DNA of 64,000 nucleotides from Gammaproteobacteria bacterium (GCA_018819175.1 JAHJQQ010000050.1:81029-145028); one strand, 5' to 3'; positions 51,664 through 59,820 are shown, counted from the first letter of the stretch. Numbers and translations are program-made. The notes: generated by a model not told the origin, from the letters alone.

Positions 51664-52203
51664 TTATTTCTGTTTCGGTCGAAAGGCTTTGATGAATGTT
51701 TCATCGGTGGTCAGAAAAGGTCCGCCGATCAGGTCAACACAATAAGGCACCGCAGGGAACACCGCCTCCAGGCATTCGGCAATCGCCGCCGGCTTGCCCG
51801 GCAGATTGATAATCAACGACTGGCCACGAATTCCCGCCAACTGGCGTGACAGGATCGCGGTCGGCACATGCTTGAGCGATACCGCACGCATCAGTTCCCC
51901 AAACCCCGGCATGAGTTTTTCAATCACGGCCTCAGTGGCCTCGGGTGTTACATCACGTGGCGCCGGACCGGTCCCGCCGGTCGTCACCACCACGCAGCAG
52001 CCATCCTGATCACAAAGATTTTTAAGCGTAGCCTCTACCTGTCCCCGCTCATCGGGAATCACGCGGACAACCGGTTCCCAATCCGACGTCAGCGCGTGTT
52101 CCAGCCAGGCACGGATGGCCGGTCCGCCGAGGTCCTCATACTCGCCACGGCTGGCCCGATCTGAGACAGTGACAATACCGATGCGGGCAACGACTGCGGA
52201 CAT
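51664..52203 (-). CDS. mog: Molybdopterin adenylyltransferase
   Basis: Mog adenylates molybdopterin before molybdenum insertion. The MoCF fold is visible: RIGIVTVSDRASRGEYEDLG at the start, VVVTTGGTGPAPRDVTPEAT as the substrate loop, and LIINLPGKPAAIAECL. ATG 52203 follows GAGG and gives 179 residues; the frame also allows TTG at 52212. Length fits Mog rather than the MogA domain of MoeA. It is convergent with glgB. Confidence 0.92.
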   Translation of the reverse strand: MSAVVARIGIVTVSDRASRGEYEDLGGPAIRAWLEHALTSDWEPVVRVIPDERGQVEATLKNLCDQDGCCVVVTTGGTGPAPRDVTPEATEAVIEKLMPGFGELMRAVSLKHVPTAILSRQLAGIRGQSLIINLPGKPAAIAECLEAVFPAVPYCVDLIGGPFLTTDETFIKAFRPKQK

Positions 52204-52348
52204 ACGCAACAATCCTCGAACAAGCTGGCAAGGCGGCAGTATATCAAAGGGACCTCTGATTAATTCGCTCGTCTGCGCCTTGCATCTGCTCGCTTGATCA
52301 AATTATTGATCATTACATGATGGCATTACATAGATAGGCTCGACGTGA

Positions 52349-52490
52349 GAACTTCGCCACCCTCTCCCCAACCCTCTCCCGCCCCGGCGGGAGAGGGGGT
52401 TATCACGGTCCACTACGTAAACTATGTACCGATTGCAGATTCCCTCTCCCCGATTGCGGGAGAGGGTTAGGGAGAGGGGAGTTCCACGAC
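52349..52490. repeat. Inverted pair of CCCTCTCCC repeats
   Basis: The left arm (about 52349-52383) contains CCACCCTCTCCCCAACCCTC followed by TCCCGC. The right arm (about 52455-52490) contains GCGGGAGAGGGTTAGGGAGA followed by GGGG. Each arm also has a small internal palindrome (CCCGCCCCGGCGGGAG and CCCTCTCCCCGATTGCGGGAGAGGG). The same type of sequence occurs at about 40266-40300. It belongs to a widespread class of proteobacterial intergenic repeats. Together with an AT-rich TGATCA-N6-TGATCA stretch at 52295-52312, it fills the 408-base gap between mog and the MoaD-like gene. Confidence 0.8.
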
Positions 52491-52611
52491 AGCGGCAGGC
52501 TACCCTGATAGGCTGTAGACCTAACAAATAAAATCAAACCCGCAGTCCCTCTGTTGTTGACCCGTGCGACGCCACCCGGACAATACGCTCACTACCCAGC
52601 AAGGAATCAAC

Positions 52612-52866
52612 ATGGCCAAGATACTTTATTTCGGCGATCTCCCCGACCGCATCGGTCGCGGCGCCGAGGAGCTTTTCCTACCAAAAACGGTGTCGACCAC
52701 GCGTGGCCTGCTCAAATATCTGCGCGAGCGCGGTGCTGCCTGGTCTGATTCGCTGCAGGATGACCGCCTCACCATCACCATCAACAAAGAATTTCTTGAC
52801 CTGGATCATCCCATCACCGATCAGGACGAGATCGCACTCATTTCCAAGGGTCTGGGGCGCAGCTGA
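52612..52866 (+). CDS. MoaD/ThiS-like ubiquitin-fold protein without C-terminal GG
   Basis: The 84-residue protein begins MAKILYFGDLPDRIGRGAEE, has the MoaD-like middle TTRGLLKYLRERGAAW and TINKEFLDLDHPITDQDEIA, and ends LISKGLGRS. MoaD and ThiS normally end in Gly-Gly, the site of adenylation and thiocarboxylation; here the end is Gly-Leu-Gly-Arg-Ser. It therefore may need trimming, use another chemistry, or not be a sulfur carrier. AAGGAA precedes ATG 52612. Its neighbour mog is a cofactor gene. Confidence 0.75.
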   Translation: MAKILYFGDLPDRIGRGAEELFLPKTVSTTRGLLKYLRERGAAWSDSLQDDRLTITINKEFLDLDHPITDQDEIALISKGLGRS

Positions 52867-52912
52867 GCGGCATAGACTTCATCCGGTATGCCGTAGGAGA
52901 TTTCACGACTGA

Positions 52913-53033
52913 TTGAGTCGATACTGATCGCCCGCGTAAAATCGCCTAATAAATCAGTACCCCTCCGATTCCTACCCGCCGCCGACTTGCGATGACGCAC
53001 TGCGGCGTCTATACCTCGTAAGTCGATTTTTTT
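52913..53033 (+). ncRNA. Candidate small RNA (promoter to terminator unit)
   Basis: TTGAGT (52913-52918) and TAAAAT (52937-52942), 18 bases apart, form a plausible sigma-70 promoter, with a start near 52949. The unit ends in a terminator at 52983-53033: CGACTTGCGA pairs with TCGTAAGTCG, an inner GACGC/GCGTC helix extends it, and ATTTTTTT follows. The transcript would be about 85 bases, carries no good open frame, and has the C-rich single-stranded words TACCCCTCCG and CTACCCGCC that could pair with ribosome sites. The promoter could instead be unrelated and the terminator serve the upstream MoaD-like gene. Confidence 0.4.
52983..53033 (+). terminator. Rho-independent terminator with nested hairpin
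   Basis: CGACTTGCGA and TCGTAAGTCG form the outer stem (with one mismatch), GACGC/GCGTC an inner stem, and a run of seven T follows. It ends either the MoaD-like transcript or the candidate small RNA. Confidence 0.75.
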
Positions 53034-53150
53034 CCTGGACAGCGACGGTCTCGTCGAAGACCCGAAACTGACCAAGCCGAATCGTCTGCAGCACATCACA
53101 CCCCTGCGGGGGTGCCCACCTTTGATAGAAATGGTTATGGAGGACACATC

Positions 53151-53465
53151 ATGAATTCGATGCAAATCACGGGCGGCCTTGCCGCCTTTGCCTTGATGGC
53201 AAGTGTCGGCCTGCAAGCCGCCATGGAAATGGAAACATTTCAAACTCTGGATGCTGATGCCAATGGCTACATTTCGGCGGAGGAAGCCACCAGCAATCAG
53301 GCACTGAGCACCCAATGGACGGCGCTGGACAAGGACAGCAATAATCAATTGGATAAGAGCGAGTTCAGTGCGTTCGAGATCGACGCCGGCACGACACAGG
53401 GTGGTGAGAATCCGATGCGGGATATGCAGCAGGGCACTGTGCCCCCTGCATCACCCGCGGAATAG
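53151..53465 (+). CDS. Secreted EF-hand protein
   Basis: ATG 53151 has GGAGG seven bases upstream. The 104-residue product has a signal peptide (MNSMQITGGLAAFALMASVG, cleaved near LQAA) and two EF-hand loops, DADANGYISAEE and DKDSNNQLDKSE, each with the D-x-D/N-x-N pattern and Glu at position 12. It should bind calcium in the periplasm or outside the cell. Family members are known as EF-hand domain proteins without assigned partner. A CACCCC/GGGGTG hairpin lies at 53099-53114. Confidence 0.85.
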   Translation: MNSMQITGGLAAFALMASVGLQAAMEMETFQTLDADANGYISAEEATSNQALSTQWTALDKDSNNQLDKSEFSAFEIDAGTTQGGENPMRDMQQGTVPPASPAE

Positions 53466-53498
53466 CCCCAATTGCAGGTCGGCGGTGAGGACTCTGGA

Positions 53499-53984
53499 CT
53501 AACCGCCGGCCTGCGCCACGCGTTCAGTGCAGTTACTGAGCACCAGCTTGGGTGGATCCATGGAGAAGATGAAGGGTGCGGTCTGGCGTAATGCGCTCAT
53601 CCCGAGGATCTGGCGGGTCTTACCCGGGAATACCGCCGCTTCAACACCACGCAGAATGCAGCTCGGCCCGATGCGTAGTTGAGTGATGCGGTAGACCGGT
53701 ACCGTCATGGTACTGCCATCCGCCAACACCCCCGACAGGTCTTTGACATAGGTGGCATCGCCCGATATCTGCAGCAAGCCCAGGGTTTCTTCATTGATAG
53801 TCATATAGCCGGAACCGGTATCCACCATAAGATCCACCGGGCCGACGCCATGAATATCTCCATCGACATAATAGGTTGCGGCACCTTTATCACGCATTGG
53901 GATATCACTATCAAAATCCGCTGCGGTCACATAAGCACTGGTTAAGAATGCAACGGCAGCAACATATTTCGCGGTGTGCAGCAT
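53499..53984 (-). CDS. Retropepsin-like aspartic protease, periplasmic
   Basis: The 161-residue product begins with a signal peptide (MLHTAKYVAAVAFLTSAYVT). The catalytic motif is VDLMVDTGSGYMTIN (DTGS), and the flap and C-terminal ILGMSALRQTAPF fits retroviral-type, dimeric aspartic peptidases found in proteobacteria. The usual LLG element is QILGMS. Substrate is unknown. AGAGG precedes the ATG. It is convergent with the EF-hand gene, 33 bases apart. Confidence 0.85.
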   Translation of the reverse strand: MLHTAKYVAAVAFLTSAYVTAADFDSDIPMRDKGAATYYVDGDIHGVGPVDLMVDTGSGYMTINEETLGLLQISGDATYVKDLSGVLADGSTMTVPVYRITQLRIGPSCILRGVEAAVFPGKTRQILGMSALRQTAPFIFSMDPPKLVLSNCTERVAQAGG

Positions 53985-54132
53985 AAAACCTCTTTGTTGT
54001 TACCCTTGCCGGCAGCTCTGTTAAGCCACTTGGGCGGGACACAGATACAGTTTTGCAACTCTCGGGCCAGATCAGGATTCAGCCGCGTTACCCATCGGGG
54101 TATAGTACTCACTACCCTTGGAACCGGCGCCT

Positions 54133-54303
54133 ATGCTCCACGACCTACAGAACAGCGATGTACAGCTCTGGCCTCTGATATTGGGTTGGGGAATCGTTTC
54201 CCTTCTCTATCTTTTCGGCTGGAAACGCCAAGCCTTGATCGCCACAGCCGGGATGGCCATCGTGAGCTATGGGATTCTGTCTATTGCGCTGCGGAGTGCT
54301 TGA
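54133..54303 (+). CDS. Possible small membrane protein, 56 residues
   Basis: The product has two hydrophobic helices (LWPLILGWGIVSLLYLFGW and ALIATAGMAIVSYGILSIAL) with a short basic link. ATG 54133 is preceded by GGAA at 13 bases. There is no recognisable family, and it is supported only by its hydrophobic pattern and the absence of another gene here. It may be genuine or chance. Confidence 0.4.
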   Translation: MLHDLQNSDVQLWPLILGWGIVSLLYLFGWKRQALIATAGMAIVSYGILSIALRSA

Positions 54304-54405
54304 GTTTGGTGGGATTTTAGCCGTGCCAATCATGGCGGACATGAACACAGCAGGCTGAAGACTTGAATATGGGGTGCAGCCGAGCTAACCGGCCGGGTTG
54401 GCTAT

Positions 54406-55500
54406 TTAGGCATGGGCCAACATGTTCACTGGCTGGCGTTGCGCCCCCCAATGTCCAGGTTGTGCCTCGAAGACTCCCGCCAACGGTGTCGCACAGGTTT
54501 TACACCGCCCCTGAACATCCAGATTCCATTCGCCCAGCACATACCAGTCGCGGCCGATCAGACATTCACCGCAACGATGGCAATAGGTGCTGCCGCCGCC
54601 ACTGTCATGCACATTGCCGGTGTAGGCATAACGCACGCCGTTGGCCATGGCGATCTCACGCGCACGAGTGAGTGTCGCTGCCGGCGTGGGTGGCACATCG
54701 CGCATTTTCCAATCGGGGTGAAAGGCCGAGAAATGCATCGGCACATCCGCACCGAGATGCTCCACGACCCAGCGGGACATGGCCTCGATTTCCTGACTGG
54801 AATCGTTGTGGCCGGGGATTACCAAAGTGGTCAATTCGAACCATACGCTGGTTTCATGCTTTAAATATTCCAGCGTGTCTAGCACCGGCTGCAGATGCGC
54901 GCCGGTCAGCTTCCAGTAGAAGTCCTCGGTGAATGCCTTCAGGTCGACATTCGCGGCGTCCATGTAGCGGTAGAATTCCTTGCGCGGTTCGGCGGTCACA
55001 TAACCCGCGGTCACGGCCACCGATTTAATGCCCTGTGCATGACAGGCCTGGGCAACGTCGATGGCATATTCATGAAAGACCACCGGATCATTGTAGGTAA
55101 AGGCAACCGACCGGCAGTCCAGTTCCACCGCCACGCGCGCGATTTTCTCCGGCGAGGCCGCATCCGCCAGGGTATCGATCTCACGCGACTTGCTGATGTC
55201 CCAGTTCTGACAGAACTTGCAGGCCAGGTTGCAGCCCGCGGTTCCAAACGACAGCACCGGCGTACCGGGTAGGAAATGGTTCAGAGGTTTCTTTTCAATG
55301 GGGTCGATGCAATAACCGCTGGAACGCCCATAGGTTGTGAGTACGATTTGGTTATCCTGATTGGCGCGCACGAAGCACAGCCCACGCTGACCCGCGTGCA
55401 ATTTGCAGAAACGTGGACACAAATCGCACTGTACACGCCCGTCGTCAAGCTTATGCCAGTAACGGGTGGCGACCGTGTCAGTTGGCATTGCATTTGTCAT
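54406..55500 (-). CDS. amrS: AmmeMemoRadiSam system radical SAM enzyme
   Basis: This 364-residue protein has the AmrS plan. An N-terminal Cys motif (CDLCPRFCKLHAGQRGLC) is followed by the radical SAM cluster site GTAGCNLACKFCQNWDISKS with CxxxCxxC. A TIM-barrel core and a C-terminal Cys cluster (TYCHRCGECL and GRCKTCATPL) complete it. It resembles pyruvate formate-lyase activating enzymes but belongs to the family encoded next to Memo and AMMECR1 proteins. The substrate is not known to me. AAGGG precedes the ATG. It is divergent from the Memo-AMMECR1 pair by 236 bases. Confidence 0.92.
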   Translation of the reverse strand: MTNAMPTDTVATRYWHKLDDGRVQCDLCPRFCKLHAGQRGLCFVRANQDNQIVLTTYGRSSGYCIDPIEKKPLNHFLPGTPVLSFGTAGCNLACKFCQNWDISKSREIDTLADAASPEKIARVAVELDCRSVAFTYNDPVVFHEYAIDVAQACHAQGIKSVAVTAGYVTAEPRKEFYRYMDAANVDLKAFTEDFYWKLTGAHLQPVLDTLEYLKHETSVWFELTTLVIPGHNDSSQEIEAMSRWVVEHLGADVPMHFSAFHPDWKMRDVPPTPAATLTRAREIAMANGVRYAYTGNVHDSGGGSTYCHRCGECLIGRDWYVLGEWNLDVQGRCKTCATPLAGVFEAQPGHWGAQRQPVNMLAHA

Positions 55501-55565
55501 CGTTACACCCTTCGGCTCTCATAGAAGTATAGGCCTTATCTGCAGTCCTATTAGCGCAACACATT

Positions 55566-55618
55566 GCAGAAATTCGGCTCGTCATAATAACGACTTATGT
55601 CATACGCTTGATTTCTGC
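55566..55618. repeat. Short inverted repeat in the amrS-memo divergent region
   Basis: GCAGAAAT (55566-55573) and ATTTCTGC (55611-55618) are exact inverses 37 bases apart. GTCATAA and GTCATAC between them are near-direct repeats. It lies in the spacer between the divergent AmrS and Memo genes and could be an operator or a chance hairpin. Confidence 0.35.
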
Positions 55619-55736
55619 CCGGAACAGTGCCATTAACACTAAGGGCTTATTGACCATTTAGTAGGAGGCCTGCTGGCCTGGCCAGAAAGCTACTGGTAAA
55701 TGTACTACTCATCTATGAACAGGGTTTGAAGGAGCG

Positions 55737-56528
55737 ATGTCCGTCATGCCTAACATACGCAAACCTGCCGTTGCCGGATTGTTCTATCCCGCCGCCGCAA
55801 ACGAACTCCACATCCAAGTGGACAGCCTATTGCATCAGGCTGAGTCATCAACTCAATCGCCACCCAAGGCGTTGATCGTACCGCATGCCGGCTATGTGTA
55901 CTCGGGACCAATCGCCGCCAGCGCCTATGCGCAACTGCGTGCCGCGCAGAACCGAATCCGGCGCGTCGTGTTATTGGGTCCGTCACATCGCGTCGCCTTC
56001 CAGGGTGTTGCCGCTACCAGCGCAACGGTCTTCCGCACACCCTTGGGAGACATCCCGATCGAGAGCGCAACCCAACTCGCCGACTTGCCGCAGGTTCAGA
56101 CATTGGATGCAGCGCATGCCAATGAACACAGCCTGGAGGTACAGTTGCCGTTCCTCCAGACGGTCTTGTCCGACTTCAGTTTGATACCACTAGTGGTCGG
56201 CGATGCAAGCTATGCGGACATTGCACAAGTGCTTGACCGACTCTGGGGCGGTCCGGAAACACTGATCGTGATCAGCTCCGATCTCAGTCATTATCACGAC
56301 TATCACACGGCACAACGCATGGACCGCGCCACGACTCAAGCCATAGAAGATCTGCAGCCCGAGCGAATCGACTATGAACAGGCCTGCGGACGCACGCCGG
56401 TTGGCGGTCTGTTACTTGCGGCACGCGCACGCGGCTTGCAGGTCGACACGCTCGATCTGCGCAATTCCGGTGATACCGCCGGCCCGCGTGACCAAGTCGT
56501 CGGTTATGGTGCCTATGCCATCCACTGA
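55737..56528 (+). CDS. amrB: AmmeMemoRadiSam system protein B (Memo-like)
   Basis: The Memo-family protein (about 263 residues) begins MPNIRKPAVAGLFYPAAANE after a short lead. ALIVPHAGYVYSGPIAASAY, LLGPSHRVAF, ANEHSLEVQLPFLQ and VISSDLSHYHDY are the Memo motifs, with histidines and an Asp resembling the metal site of class III extradiol dioxygenases. ATG 55737 is very close to AAGGAG; ATG 55746 is an alternative. It overlaps the AMMECR1 gene by 14 bases. Confidence 0.92.
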   Translation: MSVMPNIRKPAVAGLFYPAAANELHIQVDSLLHQAESSTQSPPKALIVPHAGYVYSGPIAASAYAQLRAAQNRIRRVVLLGPSHRVAFQGVAATSATVFRTPLGDIPIESATQLADLPQVQTLDAAHANEHSLEVQLPFLQTVLSDFSLIPLVVGDASYADIAQVLDRLWGGPETLIVISSDLSHYHDYHTAQRMDRATTQAIEDLQPERIDYEQACGRTPVGGLLLAARARGLQVDTLDLRNSGDTAGPRDQVVGYGAYAIH

Positions 56529-57105
56529 CAACGTATTTACGGAGAGCGAACGCAAGCAGTTATTGAATGTCGCTGCTGTGTCGATTCGGCACGGCCTGAA
56601 ATCGGGCCAGCCTTTGCTGCCGGCACTCAACGAGTATCCTGCTTCCTTACAAGTGCAGCGCGCCAGCTTCGTCACCCTGCGGATTGATGATGATCTGCGC
56701 GGTTGCATTGGTTCACTGGAGGCCTATCAACCGCTGGTCATGGATGTCGCGCATAACGCCTTTGCGGCCGCGTTCCGCGATCCGCGTTTTACGCCCTTAA
56801 AGGAGATTGAATTTCCTGCGTTGGAGATTCAGATATCTGTACTGAGCCCACCCACCCCTTTGCACTTCTCGGATGAGACGGATTTGTTGCGACAACTGCG
56901 GCCCGGCGTGGACGGCTTGATACTGACAGCCCAAGGTCATCGCGGAACCTTTCTGCCCTCGGTGTGGGAATCGCTGCCTCGCCCCAAGGATTTCCTCAGC
57001 GAACTCAAACGCAAGGCAGGTCTGGCGGAAAATTTCTGGTCGCGTGATGTAGAGGTACAGCGCTATACCACGGAGTCTTTTTCAGATACGGGGAAAACAG
57101 GCTAG
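56515..57105 (+). CDS. amrA: AmmeMemoRadiSam system protein A (AMMECR1 domain)
   Basis: This 196-residue protein starts at ATG 56515 (MPSTDNVFTESERKQLLNVA). It contains the AMMECR1 core: QRASFVTLRIDDDLRGCIGSL with the LRGCIGS hexapeptide, FRDPRFTPLKEIEF, and VWESLPRPKDFLSELKRKAG. Its start is inside the last codons of the Memo gene, so the two are translationally coupled. The open frame reaches 56374 but that part is Memo coding. AMMECR1 proteins have no settled activity. Confidence 0.92.
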   Translation: MPSTDNVFTESERKQLLNVAAVSIRHGLKSGQPLLPALNEYPASLQVQRASFVTLRIDDDLRGCIGSLEAYQPLVMDVAHNAFAAAFRDPRFTPLKEIEFPALEIQISVLSPPTPLHFSDETDLLRQLRPGVDGLILTAQGHRGTFLPSVWESLPRPKDFLSELKRKAGLAENFWSRDVEVQRYTTESFSDTGKTG

Positions 57106-57185
57106 TCAGTGATAAAAATCACTGACACAAAACGCGAATGCGTCAGTTCTCTCACACAGCCCCCTAAGGAAGCCATGGAAAATCC

Positions 57186-57400
57186 GTCATTCCGGCGAAG
57201 GCCGGAACCCATCCGATTCAAAGTACTATTGAGCGTTACCTAATTGTCTGACAGATTATCCGTAGCCCGGATGCAGGCCGTAAGGCCGCAATCCGGGGTA
57301 AGGCCGCTGATTCCCCGGATTCCGCTTCGCTTCATCCGGGCTACCCCGTGGCATCTGATTACGTAAACATCAATAGATTCCGGCCTTCGCCGGAATGACG
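57186..57400. repeat. Nested inverted repeats between amrA and the pentapeptide gene
   Basis: CGTCATTCCGGCGAAGGCCG (with GAA, 57186-57208) is the exact inverse of 57378-57400. Inside, GTAGCCCGGAT at about 57262 pairs with ATCCGGGCTAC near 57333-57343. The outer arms are each palindromic around CGGCGAAGGCCGG, and the inner part also contains GGCCGTAAGGCC. The two element types appear to be inserted one within the other. It fills the 322-base gap; no gene is seen. Confidence 0.88.
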
Positions 57401-57427
57401 AATTAGTAATTGATCAGATGCTCTAAA

Positions 57428-58345
57428 TCATTCGTCTGCAACGAGACACTGCGCAACCGACCCTGGCTGGCAGACTCGTCCATCGGTCCAGATGGCATTA
57501 TCGAAGCGCGTTTCACTGAGTTCCAGACCTTCCAGGCGCGCATCGCTGAGATTCGCATAGGACAGATCAGCACCGGCCAAACGCGTGCCGCGCAGGTCCG
57601 TGCCACGCAGACTGGCACCGGTCATGCGCGCATTACTGAGATCGGCACGGCGTAAATCAGCGAGATTCAACTGACTGTAAGCCAGATCCGCGCCGATCAG
57701 TGTGGCGCCGACCAGCCGCGCACCGGCAAGATCCATATTGCGCATCTGCGCACCCTGCAGGTTGGCCTGTTCAGCCACCAGCCCCGGCATCTGGCAGTTA
57801 CTCCAATTCACTTGCGGACCTGCAGCAACACTGCAATCGGCGGCGGGCGGTGGCGCCTCCGGCGTGAACAAAGCGAAAATGATTGCGACTGCGACAATCG
57901 CACCGAGCAGCCGTCGACACTGCGGACCACAGGGACCGACTTGAACGGCGCGTCCCTCATCCAACACACTGCGGCGTAATTCACGATGCCGCAGCGTATC
58001 CACATCCTCATCCTGTCGGCGATCACTGGCACGCCGTTGTTCATTCGGCTCTGCCGACATGCGTTCCGAACCCAGCCGCCGATCGCCGCCGCGGCGTTCG
58101 TCGACGCGCAGGCGTGCCAGATGCAGACGCTGACGATCTTCTTCGGACTCGACCTGCCGCATCACCTCCGGGATCAGGTGTTGCAGCTCCAGCATAGGGG
58201 TCCAGACTTCACGATCCAGACTGAGCTGATCGTCCTCACGGATACGCCCTAACAGGATGTAATGGGTAATCTGCTGCTGCGGGAACGGGCCGCGCACATG
58301 GCCATAGCGCCGTGTGTACCAGAGATGTTCCTGTGCATCTGACAT
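57428..58345 (-). CDS. GYF_2-like, transmembrane and pentapeptide-repeat protein
   Basis: The 305 residues fall into three parts. Residues about 8-60 (LWYTRRYGHVRGPFPQQQIT and onward) resemble the GYF_2/DUF4339 fold. A charged Arg/Glu linker (about 65-135) and one transmembrane helix (RRLLGAIVAVAIIFALFT, about 145-162) follow. From about residue 190 a run of pentapeptide repeats of the A(D/N)Lxx type makes a right-handed beta-helix (ADLAYSQLNLADLRRADLSN). Two Cys pairs occur near the repeat (DCS, NCQ and VCQ, QCL). The topology places the repeats outside the membrane. Function is unknown. Confidence 0.8.
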   Translation of the reverse strand: MSDAQEHLWYTRRYGHVRGPFPQQQITHYILLGRIREDDQLSLDREVWTPMLELQHLIPEVMRQVESEEDRQRLHLARLRVDERRGGDRRLGSERMSAEPNEQRRASDRRQDEDVDTLRHRELRRSVLDEGRAVQVGPCGPQCRRLLGAIVAVAIIFALFTPEAPPPAADCSVAAGPQVNWSNCQMPGLVAEQANLQGAQMRNMDLAGARLVGATLIGADLAYSQLNLADLRRADLSNARMTGASLRGTDLRGTRLAGADLSYANLSDARLEGLELSETRFDNAIWTDGRVCQPGSVAQCLVADE

Positions 58346-58494
58346 GTTTTTCTCTCAGTGGCCTCTACCAAAGAATCTGCGGCTTTGCCCCGGTAGTGGC
58401 TTTTGCGGTACAAAGGTACTTAAGTAAGGACCATGACCTCTTGGGTCTCGCATGACCTTCAATTGTAGGAGCGGCCTCTGCTGCAAACCCGTTT

Positions 58495-59820
58495 ATGAGC
58501 ACACCACCCACTGGCCCCCTTCTGCCGCCTGTCGCAACCACGCCGGTGTCACGCAGTGACACAACGCTCGCGACCTGGCGGGTTGGCCAAGTGCTGGCGG
58601 CAACCGTTGTCTCCAGTCCGCAAGCCGGCCAGACCGATCTCCGTATCGGCAATCTGCTGGTCAAGGCCCAAACCGGCACGCTCAACCTCACTGCGGGCCA
58701 GACACTCCGGTTGGAAGTCGCCAGCCTCAAAGAATTTCCTGTGCTGAAATTACTCAGCCTGATGCAGCAGCAAAGCCCTGTCGCCCAGGCCCTGCGTAAC
58801 GTCTTACCACAGCAGCAGCCGTTAACACCTTTATTCAGCGCGCTGACGCGAGTAGTGAATACACCGGCTCCAGCGACGACGCTCAATCCGGCCATCACTC
58901 GTCTTGTGCGCGAACTGTTTACGCGGCTACCGGATACGACCAGCGTCTCTCGCCCCAACAGTCTGCAGCAGGCCTTGCGCGACAGCGGCATGTTCCTCGA
59001 ATCCAAACTCGCGCACTCCGCCGTATCTCAACAACCGATACCCAAGGGAGAGCCCTTGGCACGTGATTTCAAGGCGAATCTATTACGCCTGGTGCAGGTC
59101 CTGCGTGAAAACGTTGCAAATTCCGCGCCCACGACCGATCGGAGCACTCCGAGCACTCCGACCACGCCAACCGCGCCACAGGCCACCGCCGCATCCTCCA
59201 GCCAGTTGGCAAGCACGCTCGCTGCCGCGACCAGCGTGCGATTGCCACCGGGCACCTTCAGCGATCCCAGCGCACCGCTCATGCGCGGACAGCCGCCCAT
59301 GCCACCGCCACTGGCCGCCCTGGCTCAGCTGGCCCGGCCCGGCATGCCACTGACGCCACAGGAACTCTTGCGGCATGTGGAAGGCGCGCTCGCGCGGGTA
59401 CAACTCAATCAGCTTTCGTCACTGCCCGTGGATCGGCAATTGGCACCCGAGTGGTTGATTGAATTACCGGTACGCCGTGACAACGAAACGGACATCTGGA
59501 GTCTGCGCATCAGCCGTGATCAGGCGCGCGATAAAAATGAAGCCGAGCGTTCAGCGCCCGACTGGACGGTAATGCTGGCGTTCGACCTTCCCGGTCTGGG
59601 TCCGATGCAGACACGCGTGAATCTGCGCGGCGATCAGGTCACGGCCCAATTTTTCAGTCAGACACAGGGGATTTTGCCGATCATTTCTGAACATTTACCG
59701 CTGCTGAAGGCACGCTTACAGCAGGCCGGCCTACAGGTAAACGATCTGAGCTGTCATCACGGCCAGATCCCGGCGCCATCGCGCCCACCCAAAACCCGCA
59801 TCCTGGATGAGCGCGTATGA
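58495..59820 (+). CDS. Flagellar hook-length control protein FliK-like
   Basis: The 441-residue protein has a long N-terminal part with GQTLRLEVASLKEFPVLKLL and a Pro/Thr/Ala linker (about 210-290). The C-terminal Flg_hook domain contains WTVMLAFDLPGLGPMQTRVN followed by VTAQFFSQTQGIL. FliK measures hook length and triggers the export switch through FlhB. The C-terminal domain is convincing; the N-terminus is divergent. It overlaps the next gene, an FlhB C-terminal-domain homologue, by ATGA. The start codon has no nearby ribosome site, so the start is less sure. Confidence 0.82.
   Translation: MSTPPTGPLLPPVATTPVSRSDTTLATWRVGQVLAATVVSSPQAGQTDLRIGNLLVKAQTGTLNLTAGQTLRLEVASLKEFPVLKLLSLMQQQSPVAQALRNVLPQQQPLTPLFSALTRVVNTPAPATTLNPAITRLVRELFTRLPDTTSVSRPNSLQQALRDSGMFLESKLAHSAVSQQPIPKGEPLARDFKANLLRLVQVLRENVANSAPTTDRSTPSTPTTPTAPQATAASSSQLASTLAAATSVRLPPGTFSDPSAPLMRGQPPMPPPLAALAQLARPGMPLTPQELLRHVEGALARVQLNQLSSLPVDRQLAPEWLIELPVRRDNETDIWSLRISRDQARDKNEAERSAPDWTVMLAFDLPGLGPMQTRVNLRGDQVTAQFFSQTQGILPIISEHLPLLKARLQQAGLQVNDLSCHHGQIPAPSRPPKTRILDERV

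Noticed and set aside
52821..53348. 175-residue minus-strand frame over the EF-hand gene and sRNA candidate
   Set aside because: It covers the end of the MoaD-like gene and the start of the EF-hand gene in antisense, with no family similarity.
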